A stretch of DNA of 38,842 bases from Bacteroidota bacterium (GTDB lineage Bacteria; Bacteroidota; Ignavibacteria; UBA10030; SZUA-254). Below the pieces are notes generated by a model, which saw only the letters and a program-made list of their open reading frames with translations, was not told the DNA's origin and ran no database searches. Shown piece after piece: positions 1 to 8,722 of the stretch. Position 1 is the first letter of the stretch. Every line of letters starts with the position of its first letter. The stretch lies in the NCBI GenBank assembly GCA_030019075.1, contig JASEHD010000012.1:1-38842 (forward strand). Reading direction: 5' to 3'. Made by a program: the position numbers and the translations under genes.

Positions 1-582
1 AAACATTATTCCTGCAATACCAAAAGATCTTTTCCCTGTTATAACTGATTCAAACAGCGTTTCAACCGATGCAATCGCAACAAGTGAAAGGTAGAATAAT
101 AAGAGTCTTCGAATTTCCTTAACTGAAGATATGGTTGAACTATAGATAGAAATGACTATAAAAAGAGCAATAAGATTATAAAACAATAGCACACTCGGGT
201 ACCAATGATCGAGATTGATCATTGAAGGTAAAACGGTAAGTAAAAATATTAATAATGGAAATGTTAAGGAATGTTTTAGATTTGTAAAAGGAGTATCGCA
301 ATGACTGATGAAATAAGATACTATGAATAATAGAGAAAACCAACCTGCAGCACTAAATCCATAATGAAAGTTAACAAATAGCATGAAGATTAATAAATAT
401 TTCATTTCTGAAAAGCGAACCATGAATATTACCGTTAGTGGCAAAGAGAAGAGTAACACTACTAATAGTTGCGACGGAGCAGTGAAAGATATCGTTATAA
501 TAGCTGCCAGCGAAATTAGTATGCTGACAAAAATAACCCTAATGTTTGCTAATATTGAATTATACAATCCAATGATCGCCAT
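1..582 (-). CDS. Polytopic membrane protein, probable O-antigen polymerase/ligase, C-terminus beyond window
   Basis: An open frame starts at ATG 582-580 and runs for 194 codons to base 1 without a stop, so the C-terminus lies outside the window. The translation (beginning MAIIGLYNSILANIRVIF) is almost entirely hydrophobic, with about six membrane-spanning stretches separated by short polar turns. It starts 15 bases after the stop of the Wzz-type gene, in the same frame, and is the last visible gene of the polysaccharide operon. Position next to wza and wzz genes plus this topology suggest a Wzy-type polymerase or O-antigen ligase that joins polysaccharide units at the inner membrane. I see no diagnostic motif in the part available, so a flippase or other polytopic protein is possible. 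Confidence 0.6.
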   Translation of the reverse strand, partial: MAIIGLYNSILANIRVIFVSILISLAAIITISFTAPSQLLVVLLFSLPLTVIFMVRFSEMKYLLIFMLFVNFHYGFSAAGWFSLLFIVSYFISHCDTPFTNLKHSLTFPLLIFLLTVLPSMINLDHWYPSVLLFYNLIALFIVISIYSSTISSVKEIRRLLLFYLSLVAIASVETLFESVITGKRSFGIAGIMF

Positions 583-597
583 TTGATTCGTTGAAGA

Positions 598-1791
598 TTA
601 TCGCTTTGAAGAATTATAAAGAAGTTTTACTAATTGGATTAATCTTGGATTAGTAATCAACCCGATTTTCTCCTTAAGGTAGTAGTAAAGAATAAAAGTA
701 CATAAAACAAACAGTGATATACCTATCGAAAAAAATATTCGAGGTGGGTAGCTTCTTTTTACTGGGGTTATTGCTTTATCAATTATTTGCAAAATAGGAT
801 AATCTTTCTTTTCATCTATTTTAGCTTGTTCGTATAAAGGAATCAGAAATTTCAATAAAGAGCTGTTGATTTCTACAGTTCGATATAGACGTAAGTAATC
901 CACAGAAATGTTTGGTAACGATTTCAGTGGGAGAACGAGACTTCCTGGTTGTCCTTTCCGATTCAATTCATCTAATTTACGTTGATATTCCTGAAGCTCC
1001 ATGCGGGTTGTGCTAATCAGTGATGATCCTTGATCATATGTCTTTTCAAGTATTCCTAATTGGATTTGCTTGAAAATTACATTCGCTTCTAATGTTGAAT
1101 AGAGAATCAATAATTCTTTCACTTGCGAATTTATTTCAAGCATACCGGTTTTTTCCTGAAACAACTTCAAGGAATCTTCCGATCGTTCAAGTTCCTGCTT
1201 CAGATCTGCCAATCTTTGTCCTAAGAATAGCTTGTTCTCGCGTGATTTAGATATTCTAAGATCAATCACTCGTGTGTTAAGCAACTCGACAATTGCATTT
1301 GCAACCGTAGCTGCACGCTCGGCATCAGTATCGATAAAGGTAATTTGTATCGCCCCATCTTTAGTTTCTGATGTTCTGATCTTCTTTGTTATTTTGGCAA
1401 CCGCTTTTTCCCGATCGTGCATGTTTGTCGAATCATAACCATAGATACTGTATAGATTATATCGGGAAAGGATCAATTCAAGTGATGAACGACTATGAAT
1501 AATTGTATTATACTTCTCTATTTCTGAACTTGACTGGGAATATCCGATATTCATCGGAAGTATACCGTAAGATTTCGAGAGACTACCAAGTAGACCCTGA
1601 GTTTCATCAGACCCACTTACAATTATTGAAGTCGCTTCATACTGGTTCGCTACTAGCAGAAAAATACCCAAATACGAAATGATGAGTGAGGTAGTCAGTA
1701 CCAACATCAAGGTTTTTTTCTTTGTTGCTACAAGAAGAAAAAGATCAAGTATGTCAAAATGTTCGTGGGATTTTATTTTATCATTCGTCAT
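598..1791 (-). CDS. Wzz-type polysaccharide chain-length / co-polymerase protein
   Basis: This 397-residue protein has the layout of the Wzz family: a short cytoplasmic N-terminus, a membrane helix at about residues 28-49, a long periplasmic region rich in predicted coiled coil (about 180-300), and a second membrane helix at about 352-371. The second helix follows a proline-containing stretch (PVKRSYPPR), as is common in this family. The family sets the chain length of O-antigen or exopolysaccharide and contacts the outer-membrane exporter. There is no C-terminal tyrosine-kinase domain with Walker motifs; after the second helix only about 25 residues remain. It lies 93 bases downstream of the Wza-type exporter gene and just before the putative polymerase, supporting a role in surface-polysaccharide assembly. 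Confidence 0.85.
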   Translation of the reverse strand: MTNDKIKSHEHFDILDLFLLVATKKKTLMLVLTTSLIISYLGIFLLVANQYEATSIIVSGSDETQGLLGSLSKSYGILPMNIGYSQSSSEIEKYNTIIHSRSSLELILSRYNLYSIYGYDSTNMHDREKAVAKITKKIRTSETKDGAIQITFIDTDAERAATVANAIVELLNTRVIDLRISKSRENKLFLGQRLADLKQELERSEDSLKLFQEKTGMLEINSQVKELLILYSTLEANVIFKQIQLGILEKTYDQGSSLISTTRMELQEYQRKLDELNRKGQPGSLVLPLKSLPNISVDYLRLYRTVEINSSLLKFLIPLYEQAKIDEKKDYPILQIIDKAITPVKRSYPPRIFFSIGISLFVLCTFILYYYLKEKIGLITNPRLIQLVKLLYNSSKR

Positions 1792-1884
1792 AGTTACTCT
1801 AATTGAATTCTTTCCAACTATCGAATTATTACGTTAACTGCATAGTCATTAATATATTACTTATTGACACCTTTGCTACAACGA

Positions 1885-3579
1885 CTATTTAACAATTTGT
1901 AAGGTGATAATTACTACTCCAACAAGAATACTTACTACGTTTGCTGCTTGGCTTGCGACCGTCAAATAATATTGAAACGTTCGCTCAGGTTTCTTGGGGA
2001 CCCAAATGTAATCACCTTCTTCTATTGTTGTGTCATCAGGAGAAAGCCATTGTTTTGTTCTCGCTTTAATAATTTTTATATCACTTGTTTGTGCATCTTC
2101 TGTAAATCCATCCACTTTTTTAATATAGTAATCAAGATCCATCCCCTGTACAAATGATAGATGGCCAGGTATGAGTACTTGACCAAAGATATAAACAGTT
2201 TTTTGTAACGAGGGGATAATAATAGCGTCACCATCCTGAACAATTACATCCTGTGAAGAATCATTTTTTGCAAATAATTTTTCAAAATCCACACTTACAA
2301 TTTCCCTTCTAAGCCGGACTTCGTTTTCAAGATTGAAGTACGAAACATCCTCGCGTAACAGACTTCCCCGTGAAATATCGTACATATCTGTTAAATGCTC
2401 TGAAGGTTTCATTGATTTGCGAATGATTACGGCGGCTTTTAGAGCCGCAAATTCGGTAAAACCTCCAGCTTGGCGTATAACTTGAGTCAAACGTGTTCCA
2501 TTCTTAGTAATTGGATAAAATCCAGGGAAAAAAACTTCTCCCTGAACATCGACCCGATAATCCTCCCGTATTTCCTTTTTTGACCGAACGATAATCCTAT
2601 CGCCTGGTTCAAGGGGAATGTTTGGTTGGTTCCTATTTTTAATTTCATTAAGGCTAATAATACTTGATGAGATTTCTGTCCCCTCTGGATTTAAACGTGT
2701 AAATTGAATACTATCTTCAACCGCACGTTGGGTAAGACCCATCCCAATCTCGATTGCATCCAATAAACTATCACCTTCAATAAATTCATACCTTCCTGGT
2801 ACATTAACTTCACCATACACAGCAAAAATATTCTTTGTCAAACTCTTCCGAGGTACTATCACAACATCACCTTCTCGTAAATATGGATTCCATTTATCAT
2901 CTTTTGTAACCAAATATTTCGCGATATCGACTCTATCCAGCGTACCATCTCCGTGTTTTAAAACAATATTACGGGTAGACATATCAACCATTTTCGAATT
3001 AACCTCCCCTTGCATTTGAAGTCTTGTCGGTTTATTTGCTTCTTCAATGGCTTTTGTTACCCGATCACTTGCATTCAATGTATAGATACCTTCATTTAAA
3101 ACATTTCCAACAATCGTAACTATGATGGGACGTGGTCTTAACAACGTAGTTGTTATTTCAGCGGAAATGTATTTCTTCCGTGCTTCCTGCAATATTTTCA
3201 CCTTAACTTCTGCAAGCGTCAAGTCAGCTACTTTCACTTCTCCGACAGTCGGAACAATCAACGTACCTTCAGGTGTAACAACCAGCGGAAAACTAAGTGG
3301 AGGGCTGAGCCAGATGTTTACCGCAATTATGTCAGAGGGCCCGACAAAATATTTTTCTGGGTCAATCGTAGCTTCAAGAGCAATCCCGGTTAGCATGTCG
3401 AGACTAGTAAATGTTTTATCTTGTGTTCTTTTATCTGTTTCAAAAGGAAATAAATCTCTCGAAGGAGTAGTTTGTTTTCGATCTTGAGATTGTACACTGT
3501 TACTGATAAATAAAAAGATTAACAGGATAATAGTTTGCAAATAAATTGGAGAACTTCTATAATGGGATTTTTTTTTCAT
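1885..3579 (-). CDS. Wza-type polysaccharide export protein with several SLBB domains
   Basis: I place the start at ATG 3579-3577, 7 bases after the rfbB stop. This gives 564 residues beginning MKKKSHYRSS with a clear signal peptide ending near SVQSQ. A longer open frame reaches 3630 but overlaps rfbB and puts extra residues before the signal peptide. Residues about 76-150 look like the polysaccharide-export domain (KYFVGPSDIIAVNIW). Four SLBB-like segments follow, each opening with a G-x-V-x-x-P/E-G pattern (VGNVLNEGIY, YGEVNVPGRY, QGEVFFPGFY, FGQVLIPGHL). The C-terminus has one hydrophobic helix (about 537-564). The family forms the outer-membrane channel for capsule or exopolysaccharide. 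No lipobox cysteine is evident at the signal-peptide end. Family assignment is firm; the exact polymer is unknown. Confidence 0.88.
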   Translation of the reverse strand: MKKKSHYRSSPIYLQTIILLIFLFISNSVQSQDRKQTTPSRDLFPFETDKRTQDKTFTSLDMLTGIALEATIDPEKYFVGPSDIIAVNIWLSPPLSFPLVVTPEGTLIVPTVGEVKVADLTLAEVKVKILQEARKKYISAEITTTLLRPRPIIVTIVGNVLNEGIYTLNASDRVTKAIEEANKPTRLQMQGEVNSKMVDMSTRNIVLKHGDGTLDRVDIAKYLVTKDDKWNPYLREGDVVIVPRKSLTKNIFAVYGEVNVPGRYEFIEGDSLLDAIEIGMGLTQRAVEDSIQFTRLNPEGTEISSSIISLNEIKNRNQPNIPLEPGDRIIVRSKKEIREDYRVDVQGEVFFPGFYPITKNGTRLTQVIRQAGGFTEFAALKAAVIIRKSMKPSEHLTDMYDISRGSLLREDVSYFNLENEVRLRREIVSVDFEKLFAKNDSSQDVIVQDGDAIIIPSLQKTVYIFGQVLIPGHLSFVQGMDLDYYIKKVDGFTEDAQTSDIKIIKARTKQWLSPDDTTIEEGDYIWVPKKPERTFQYYLTVASQAANVVSILVGVVIITLQIVK

Positions 3580-3586
3580 GATTATG

Positions 3587-4597
3587 TTAGCGATCTCCAT
3601 ACATCTTCTGATAATAATGTTGATATTCACCGCTCATGATTCGCCGCCACCAGGTTTCATGCTTCAAATACCATTGGATTGTTGTCTTTAATCCTTCTTC
3701 AAATGTTACACTCGGACTCCATCCAAGTTCTTTTTCTATCTTCGAAGCATCTATTGCGTAGCGGCGGTCGTGACCAAGACGGTCTTTTACAAATTTAATT
3801 AGACTTTCCGGTTTCTCCAAGTTCTTAAGCAACAAACGTACGATATCTATGTTTTTCCATTCGTTATCACCGCCAATATTGTAAACTTCACCAACTTTCC
3901 CTTTCTGCATAACGACATCGATAGCAGAACAATGGTCTTTTACAAAAAGCCAATCCCGCACATTTAATCCATCACCATAAACCGGGAGTGGTTTGTTATC
4001 TACTGCGTTTGCGATCATTAATGGAATTAATTTCTCCGGGAATTGATACGGTCCATAATTATTTGAACAACGCGTAATCACAACCGGTAATCCGAAGGTA
4101 TGATGATAAGCTAATGCAAGCAGATCTGCCGAAGCTTTCGACGCTGAGTATGGACTATTTGGATGAAGATGTGTTGACTCGGTAAACTTACCGGTGACCC
4201 CTAACGAACCATAGACTTCGTCGGTCGAAATTTGAATAAATCTCTCAACTTTATATTCCTTCGCAACATCCAGCAAAACATTTGTTCCCCCAACGTTGGT
4301 TTCAATAAATATTGCAGGTCCCATGATACTACGATCAACATGCGATTCGGCAGCAAAATTGATTATAACATTAACTTTATAATCACGCACACACGCTTCA
4401 ACATCTCCTCGCTCGCAGATATCACCTTTTACAAAATGATAACGCGGATTGTTTGCAATGTCTTCTAGGCTTTCTAAGTTACCCGCATAAGTAAGTTTAT
4501 CCAGATTAACAATAGTATAATCCGGATGTACTTCGAGCATGTATTTTATAAAATTACTTCCGATAAATCCGCAGCCGCCTGTTACTAAGATTGTCAT
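3587..4597 (-). CDS. rfbB: dTDP-glucose 4,6-dehydratase
   Basis: This extended SDR enzyme makes dTDP-4-keto-6-deoxyglucose from dTDP-glucose, the committed step towards dTDP-rhamnose and related deoxysugars. The start at ATG 4597 (MTILVTGGCGFIG) places the NAD-binding glycine motif at residues 6-13 and gives 336 residues, the usual length. The open frame extends upstream to 4795, but that part overlaps the preceding gene and would add 66 residues before the Rossmann fold. The catalytic STDEVYG (124-130, with T125, D126, E127) and YSASK (Y150, K154) motifs are intact. It follows the rfbC-like gene by 10 bases and precedes the exporter gene, so it is part of the polysaccharide operon. The rmlA and rmlD partners are not in the window. 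Confidence 0.95.
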   Translation of the reverse strand: MTILVTGGCGFIGSNFIKYMLEVHPDYTIVNLDKLTYAGNLESLEDIANNPRYHFVKGDICERGDVEACVRDYKVNVIINFAAESHVDRSIMGPAIFIETNVGGTNVLLDVAKEYKVERFIQISTDEVYGSLGVTGKFTESTHLHPNSPYSASKASADLLALAYHHTFGLPVVITRCSNNYGPYQFPEKLIPLMIANAVDNKPLPVYGDGLNVRDWLFVKDHCSAIDVVMQKGKVGEVYNIGGDNEWKNIDIVRLLLKNLEKPESLIKFVKDRLGHDRRYAIDASKIEKELGWSPSVTFEEGLKTTIQWYLKHETWWRRIMSGEYQHYYQKMYGDR

Positions 4598-4607
4598 TTG
4601 TGAATAT

Positions 4608-5081
4608 TTAATCGAGTATATAGATGGTGTTTGCATTATTCTCATGTCGTATTTCATCAACCGGCTCTTTACGCCCCTTACCGGCAAAAAGTCGGTTGGG
4701 ATAATTCGTAACCATTCCAACCGTATCACCGATATTTTTATAAGCATGAACAACACCCGGCGGCACAAGAACGGATGCTGGCTCCGATTCACCAACGATT
4801 ATAACTTGTTTGTTCATATATGTTGGTGAATCTTTTCTGTTGTCCCAAAGAAAAACTTTGAAGTTAGACGGTCCAAGAAATCCAAACAAATCCGCTTGCT
4901 CAGCATGTTCATGGGGTCCCCGTGCAACACCGGGATTTGTCATTGAGATATAACTCATCACCGGCAGAAATTCTGCATCCAACTCATCTTCACGGTACAG
5001 TTCTACCAGCCACCCCCGATGATCGGAATACCGTTTCAGCGGCCTGATTACGACACCTTGGATTTCACTATTATTAAACAT
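4608..5081 (-). CDS. dTDP-4-dehydrorhamnose 3,5-epimerase family protein (RmlC-like cupin)
   Basis: The 157-residue protein has RmlC-family signatures: DHRGWLVELYR near residues 20-30, a histidine pair in GPHEHA (H57, H59), VPPGVVHAY (H112) and NYPNRLF (127-132). The family epimerises dTDP-4-keto-6-deoxysugars at C3/C5 in a cupin fold. It is shorter than the classical enzyme of about 180-190 residues and the usual RGLH block reads RGPHEH, so a related cupin epimerase or isomerase acting on another dTDP-sugar is possible. It is the first gene of the polysaccharide operon, with a good candidate promoter 38-66 bases upstream of its ATG. Confidence 0.82.
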   Translation of the reverse strand: MFNNSEIQGVVIRPLKRYSDHRGWLVELYREDELDAEFLPVMSYISMTNPGVARGPHEHAEQADLFGFLGPSNFKVFLWDNRKDSPTYMNKQVIIVGESEPASVLVPPGVVHAYKNIGDTVGMVTNYPNRLFAGKGRKEPVDEIRHENNANTIYILD

Positions 5082-5118
5082 CGCTCTTTAATCAATTGTA
5101 TGAAAATATCACGGAATT

Positions 5119-5147
5119 AAGTTACGAAATTGACCCTCTAAAGTCAA
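5119..5147 (-). promoter_or_regulatory. Candidate promoter of the rfbC-rfbB-wza-wzz operon
   Basis: On the minus strand, TTGACT (5147-5142) is separated by exactly 17 bases from TAACTT (5124-5119). The predicted transcription start would lie about 30 bases before the epimerase ATG at 5081. The same TTGAC(A/T)-N17-TAACTT arrangement occurs at the right edge of the window, which supports it as a real local promoter type. Confidence 0.55.
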
Positions 5148-5177
5148 TAAAATGAATATTTTTATAGGGATAGCTTC

Positions 5178-5225
5178 TTCCAGCATTCTATGCTGGAATT
5201 GAAAACAAACAAGTTTTAAACTTGT
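5178..5225. repeat. Two adjacent perfect hairpins, possible small repeat element
   Basis: The 225-base gap between batE and the epimerase gene holds two perfect inverted repeats 10 bases apart. The first is TTCCAGCAT (5178-5186) and ATGCTGGAA (5190-5198) around a 3-base loop. The second is ACAAGTTT (5209-5216) and AAACTTGT (5218-5225) around one base. Neither is followed by a T-run in the batE direction, so this is not a standard terminator. It could be a MITE-like element or a protein-binding site. Confidence 0.5.
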
Positions 5226-5306
5226 ATCAAATTGGTAGGCAGATATTCCTTATTTGAGATAACAAACTTTTATGAATTTATAAAATATTTCAGAAATAAC
5301 CAAAGA

Positions 5307-6059
5307 TCAGATAACCTGAACTGTATCAAACATCAGCCAGCCAACTTTTCCGTCAGCTAAACGGATTTTTCTCCAATCACCGACAGCATCGAGGAACTCA
5401 ACCTTCACTCCTTCGTGAAGTACGAATAAATCTGTGCTTTGTTCATCGGGTGCGCTTTTCACGGACACTGTTTGCGAAAACACAATAGCCACTTGCTCTT
5501 TCTGCTCACTCTGATAACGCTGAAACATACTGATAGATGTCAGCACAATGATAAAGATAGTAATTATTATACCAACAAATGCTAATCGTTGCAATAGAAT
5601 ACTCCGGAGAACGAAGATAAACGCCCCACAGATTGCTGCTACCCAAATGGAGAAAATAGCTACCCACGACCATCCACTTGAGGAAAAAAGATTGACAAAT
5701 GATTTCCACCAGTTGACAATAAAGAGACGTGGGATCGGTTCGATTTTATCTATTACTCTTAAATTAGCCAGCCGAAGATTATAGTTGATATCATCATCGT
5801 TTGGCGAAAGACGTTTTGCACGCTCATAATTCAGAATCGAAGCTGGAATATTGTTTTGTTTGAAATATGCATTACCGAGATTATAATATAATGCTGGACT
5901 CTCGTATCCATTTTTAATGACTTGCTCGAACATCTGGACAGCTTTTTGATATTCGCCATTGCGATAGAGTTGATTTGCATGCTCGAATTGAATAGCTGCT
6001 TCCTGAGCAAATGCAAGTTCACAAATAAATAAGGTTATAATGATTAAAAATCTTCTCAT
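5307..6059 (-). CDS. batE: BatE: TPR and SH3-like aerotolerance protein
   Basis: The 250-residue protein begins with a signal peptide (MRRFLIIITLFICELAFA) followed by two to three TPR units at about residues 20-100. Two membrane helices lie at about 125-180, and a bacterial SH3-like domain ends the protein (SVKSAPDEQ to GWLMFDTVQVI). This is the domain order of Bacteroides BatE. Its ATG shares the sequence ATGA with the stop of batD, so the two are translationally coupled. It is the last gene of the Bat cluster. The cluster is linked to oxygen tolerance and envelope integrity in Bacteroides fragilis and Leptospira, but the molecular role of BatE is not settled. Confidence 0.88.
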   Translation of the reverse strand: MRRFLIIITLFICELAFAQEAAIQFEHANQLYRNGEYQKAVQMFEQVIKNGYESPALYYNLGNAYFKQNNIPASILNYERAKRLSPNDDDINYNLRLANLRVIDKIEPIPRLFIVNWWKSFVNLFSSSGWSWVAIFSIWVAAICGAFIFVLRSILLQRLAFVGIIITIFIIVLTSISMFQRYQSEQKEQVAIVFSQTVSVKSAPDEQSTDLFVLHEGVKVEFLDAVGDWRKIRLADGKVGWLMFDTVQVI

Positions 6060-7918
6060 CGCAATCGTTCCTCAATCGTAGAGATTAGCTCAACCATATC
6101 CTTGTAAACCTGATCCATTTGCACAGCATCCGTTGCAGGAGCAAAGCGTGCGAACTCGCACATCTCGATTGTTGATGTGAGTTTATTCGATACTTCTGTT
6201 GGAATGTTGCGGCTTTCGATAGTTGTGCGTACAAAGTCGACCGATAAATCGGAAGGTGGAATTCCTAACTTATCGGCAACATATCCCCAGAGGGCACGAG
6301 AAATCTCTGTATAAAACTCTTCTCGACGAGTCGAGTCGTCGACCTTCTTTTTCGCATCTAAGAATTTTTTCGCTTCAGCCAATCGATGGCGAGCAAGCTT
6401 GCGTGCCTTTCGATTTCTGACAAGTATAAGATTCCCTTGTAGTTTTTCGCGCCGTTTTGCATAGAACATAAATCCGACAAATGCTAAAATTGGAGTGATA
6501 GATAAAACAAAGAATAGCGTCGAGGCAGTGAATCTATCTCCCTTGCGACGCAATGATATCGTCTCGCTCTTGATGAAGCGAATATCTTCACCGAGCAGTT
6601 TCACGTCTTCTTTACTTATACCAACTGCATACGTCGGTGTAATTTCAGATCCCTTCTCAACATTCAATATGAATTCCGGACTGCTGTGAGAAACAAAACT
6701 TTTCTTATCAACATCAAAGTACGCAAATTGTACTGATGGAATTTTATGATCACCGGGATGCCGTGGAATTAACAGATACTCAAAAGTTCTGCTTCCGGCA
6801 ATTTGATCGCTTTGTTTCGTTATGTTATCTGAAATCTTTGGTTCGTACTTTTCAATGTCTGTTGTTACATTCACATTAGGTGCTTCAAGGAGTTTCAAAT
6901 TTCCTCTGCCAGAAATTTTAACTTTAAGAGTTACAGGTTCATTTGTTTTTGTCTGGAGTTTATCGAGCCAGACTTCCATCGAAAATTTTCCGACCGCACC
7001 ACCAAAATTAGTCGGCATATCAGAGATCGGAAGTTGGAGAACTGAAATATTCAGGGATTGACTGCGAACCTTGTGATTCACATTGGATACACCACCAAAA
7101 AATGGATCGTTGAAGAATTGATCGAACACGTCGTTTGAGCGGCGGCGCGACTGCACCTGTACAACACATTCAACTTCCATCGGATCAAGCGAAAGCGTAC
7201 CGCTTCGTTGAGGGAAAAGTGCAACTTTTTTTAGCACACCAACACGATATTGTTTCCCATTTACAACTTCGGTGGAGAGCTGAACCTGTTTAGGAACATC
7301 GAGGTCTTCGCTCCAAAACCCCGTTAACGCTGGTAATTTTACCAAATTGTAATTAACAACATTCACCCGAGTATAAATTTTATAAGTTGCAGTGATCTGC
7401 TCACCCTGATATACACGAGCTTTATCTACAACAACCTTGAGAAAAAGGTTATCACCGATTTGTTGACCAATGTCAGTTTCTTGTTGCGATTGTTTCTTTC
7501 CGCCTGGGGTGGATTGTTGCTGTGGAGCGCCCTTAGCGACTTCGATAGTGATTGGTTGGGTTTGCAATTGTTTGCCACCGTGATTTATAAATGCGGATGG
7601 AATTACAAATTTCCCTTCCGCTCGGGGCTGAAGAATATAACTATACGTAACTGATGCCGACATGGCTCCGTTAATGAATTGCATATTTGTGGATTGATTC
7701 GGACCGGATAGTGTGAGGAAATCATTGAACGACGGTGGACGGAAATTGCTGCCGCTTGTTGAACCGCTCAATGTATATGTAATCTCAAATCGTTCACCCA
7801 TCGCAAGCTTATTCCGGTCTACAAACGCTGTAAAGGTTGCATCCTGAGCAAAGACAAAAGGCAAAAGGAAAAAGGCAAAAATCAAATTAAACACTATATG
7901 TGAGAATATTTTACACAT
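6056..7918 (-). CDS. batD: BatD: BatD-family membrane protein
   Basis: The 620-residue protein has a signal peptide (MCKIFSHIVF to VFAQ) and a long extracytoplasmic region of repeated beta-sandwich segments (LAMGERFEITYTLSG, VYQGEQITATYKIYT, TNEPVTLKVKISG). One membrane helix follows near residues 463-485, then a basic cytoplasmic tail. This matches the BatD oxygen-tolerance family. The tail carries VDDSTRRE, encoded by a palindromic sequence that recurs in the moxR leader (see repeat at 6322-6347). The stop overlaps the batE start. It is separated from batC by about 100 bases filled with heptamer repeats, unlike the tight spacing elsewhere in the cluster. Confidence 0.9.
   Translation of the reverse strand: MCKIFSHIVFNLIFAFFLLPFVFAQDATFTAFVDRNKLAMGERFEITYTLSGSTSGSNFRPPSFNDFLTLSGPNQSTNMQFINGAMSASVTYSYILQPRAEGKFVIPSAFINHGGKQLQTQPITIEVAKGAPQQQSTPGGKKQSQQETDIGQQIGDNLFLKVVVDKARVYQGEQITATYKIYTRVNVVNYNLVKLPALTGFWSEDLDVPKQVQLSTEVVNGKQYRVGVLKKVALFPQRSGTLSLDPMEVECVVQVQSRRRSNDVFDQFFNDPFFGGVSNVNHKVRSQSLNISVLQLPISDMPTNFGGAVGKFSMEVWLDKLQTKTNEPVTLKVKISGRGNLKLLEAPNVNVTTDIEKYEPKISDNITKQSDQIAGSRTFEYLLIPRHPGDHKIPSVQFAYFDVDKKSFVSHSSPEFILNVEKGSEITPTYAVGISKEDVKLLGEDIRFIKSETISLRRKGDRFTASTLFFVLSITPILAFVGFMFYAKRREKLQGNLILVRNRKARKLARHRLAEAKKFLDAKKKVDDSTRREEFYTEISRALWGYVADKLGIPPSDLSVDFVRTTIESRNIPTEVSNKLTSTIEMCEFARFAPATDAVQMDQVYKDMVELISTIEERLR
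6322..6347. repeat. Palindromic repeat copy 1, inside batD
   Basis: These 26 bases match 14115-14140 at 25 of 26 positions (the sixteenth base is C here and A there). They contain the inverted repeat CTCGAC-GA-GTCGAG. Here they are read in frame as part of batD, giving VDDSTRRE in the cytoplasmic tail between two helical segments. This looks like an inserted repeat that the reading frame tolerates. Confidence 0.65.
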
Positions 7919-7932
7919 GTTCTGTAGTCTGT

Positions 7933-7981
7933 GTCATTGGTCATTAGTCATTTGTTCTTGGTTCTTTGTACTTCGTTCTTT
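7933..7981. repeat. Heptamer array 1 (7 units), batC-batD gap
   Basis: Seven consecutive 7-base units read without interruption: GTCATTG, GTCATTA, GTCATTT, GTTCTTG, GTTCTTT, GTACTTC, GTTCTTT. All begin with G and have T at fixed positions, with a variable last base. The array occupies about half of the gap between the batC stop and the batD start. Confidence 0.8.
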
Positions 7982-7992
7982 GATGCCAGTCT

Positions 7993-8013
7993 GAAATCTA
8001 AAATGTGAAATCT
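7993..8013. repeat. Heptamer array 2 (3 units), batC-batD gap
   Basis: The units GAAATCT, AAAATGT and GAAATCT follow array 1 after 11 bases and end 4 bases before the batC stop codon. The unit type is that of the NAAATCC array at 11673-11707. Confidence 0.55.
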
Positions 8014-8017
8014 AAAC

Positions 8018-8722
8018 TCACCAGTCTTTTTCAACTCGTATTCTTGCCGGTGCTTTTTTCTTCAATTTCTTCTGCACATCTTTCTCTTCATTTTTTAATG
8101 CTTCGAGGATTCGCTCAGCGTCTTCTTTTGAGATTTGCTGTTTCTTCTGCTCTGCTTTTTGCTGCTGTTGTTTTTCTTCCTGTTTTTGTTGCTCTTGTTT
8201 CTGCTGATCTTGTTGCTGCTGTTGATCCTCCTTCTTCTGATCTTGCTTCTGGTCTTTCTTTTGATCTTGCTTTTGTTGTTGTTGCTGCCGCTGTTGTTGA
8301 AGCATCCACTTTGCGTATTCAAGATTATATTTAGTATCAACATCTTTAGAATTCAGCTTCAGTGCATCTTTATATGCTGCAATTCCTTCTGGAAATTTCT
8401 GTTCCTTGACCAGTGCATTTCCAAGATTATGAAGTGCTTGTGCTTTCGTCTCTGCATCTTTATGATTCTGAGCCGCTATACGATATTGTTCAGCCGCTTC
8501 AGCATATCTTTCCTGCTTGTACAGTGCATCACCCAAGTTGAATGCTCCTTGCTTTAGCTCTTTGTTTTTCTCAAGCGCTTTGCGGTAGCTTACTTCCGCA
8601 TCCGAGTATTTATCTTTTTTGTATTGCTGATTTCCTTCACGGAGGAGTGATCGTTCCGATTGAGCATCGGCATAATTCAGCCAGACAAAAACTAATAATA
8701 ATGTAAGAAATATTTTCATCAT
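8018..8722 (-). CDS. batC: BatC: TPR protein with Gln/Lys-rich region
   Basis: I start the gene at ATG 8722, whose ATGA overlaps the batB stop, giving 234 residues. An open frame reaches 8755 but would put 11 extra residues before the signal peptide (MMKIFLTLLLVFVWLNYADA). Residues about 20-140 form three TPR units. A low-complexity Q/K/D/E stretch follows at about 145-200, then the helix ISKEDAERILEALKNEEK and the terminal EKDW typical of Bacteroidota BatC proteins. The TPR region probably mediates contacts within the Bat complex. The Q/K-rich region produces long spurious open frames on the opposite strand. Confidence 0.88.
   Translation of the reverse strand: MMKIFLTLLLVFVWLNYADAQSERSLLREGNQQYKKDKYSDAEVSYRKALEKNKELKQGAFNLGDALYKQERYAEAAEQYRIAAQNHKDAETKAQALHNLGNALVKEQKFPEGIAAYKDALKLNSKDVDTKYNLEYAKWMLQQQRQQQQQKQDQKKDQKQDQKKEDQQQQQDQQKQEQQKQEEKQQQQKAEQKKQQISKEDAERILEALKNEEKDVQKKLKKKAPARIRVEKDW

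Noticed and set aside
383-586. Plus-strand 67-residue open frame at the left edge
   Set aside because: It lies opposite the continuous hydrophobic minus-strand frame 582-1, which has the better coding character and operon context.
4598-4795. 66-residue N-terminal extension of rfbB
   Set aside because: It overlaps the epimerase gene in another frame and precedes the Rossmann glycine motif, which should be near the N-terminus.
8005-8557. Long leucine- or serine/lysine-rich open frames over batC on both strands
   Set aside because: They are shadows of the Gln/Lys-rich low-complexity stretch of batC and have no start signals or homology-like motifs.
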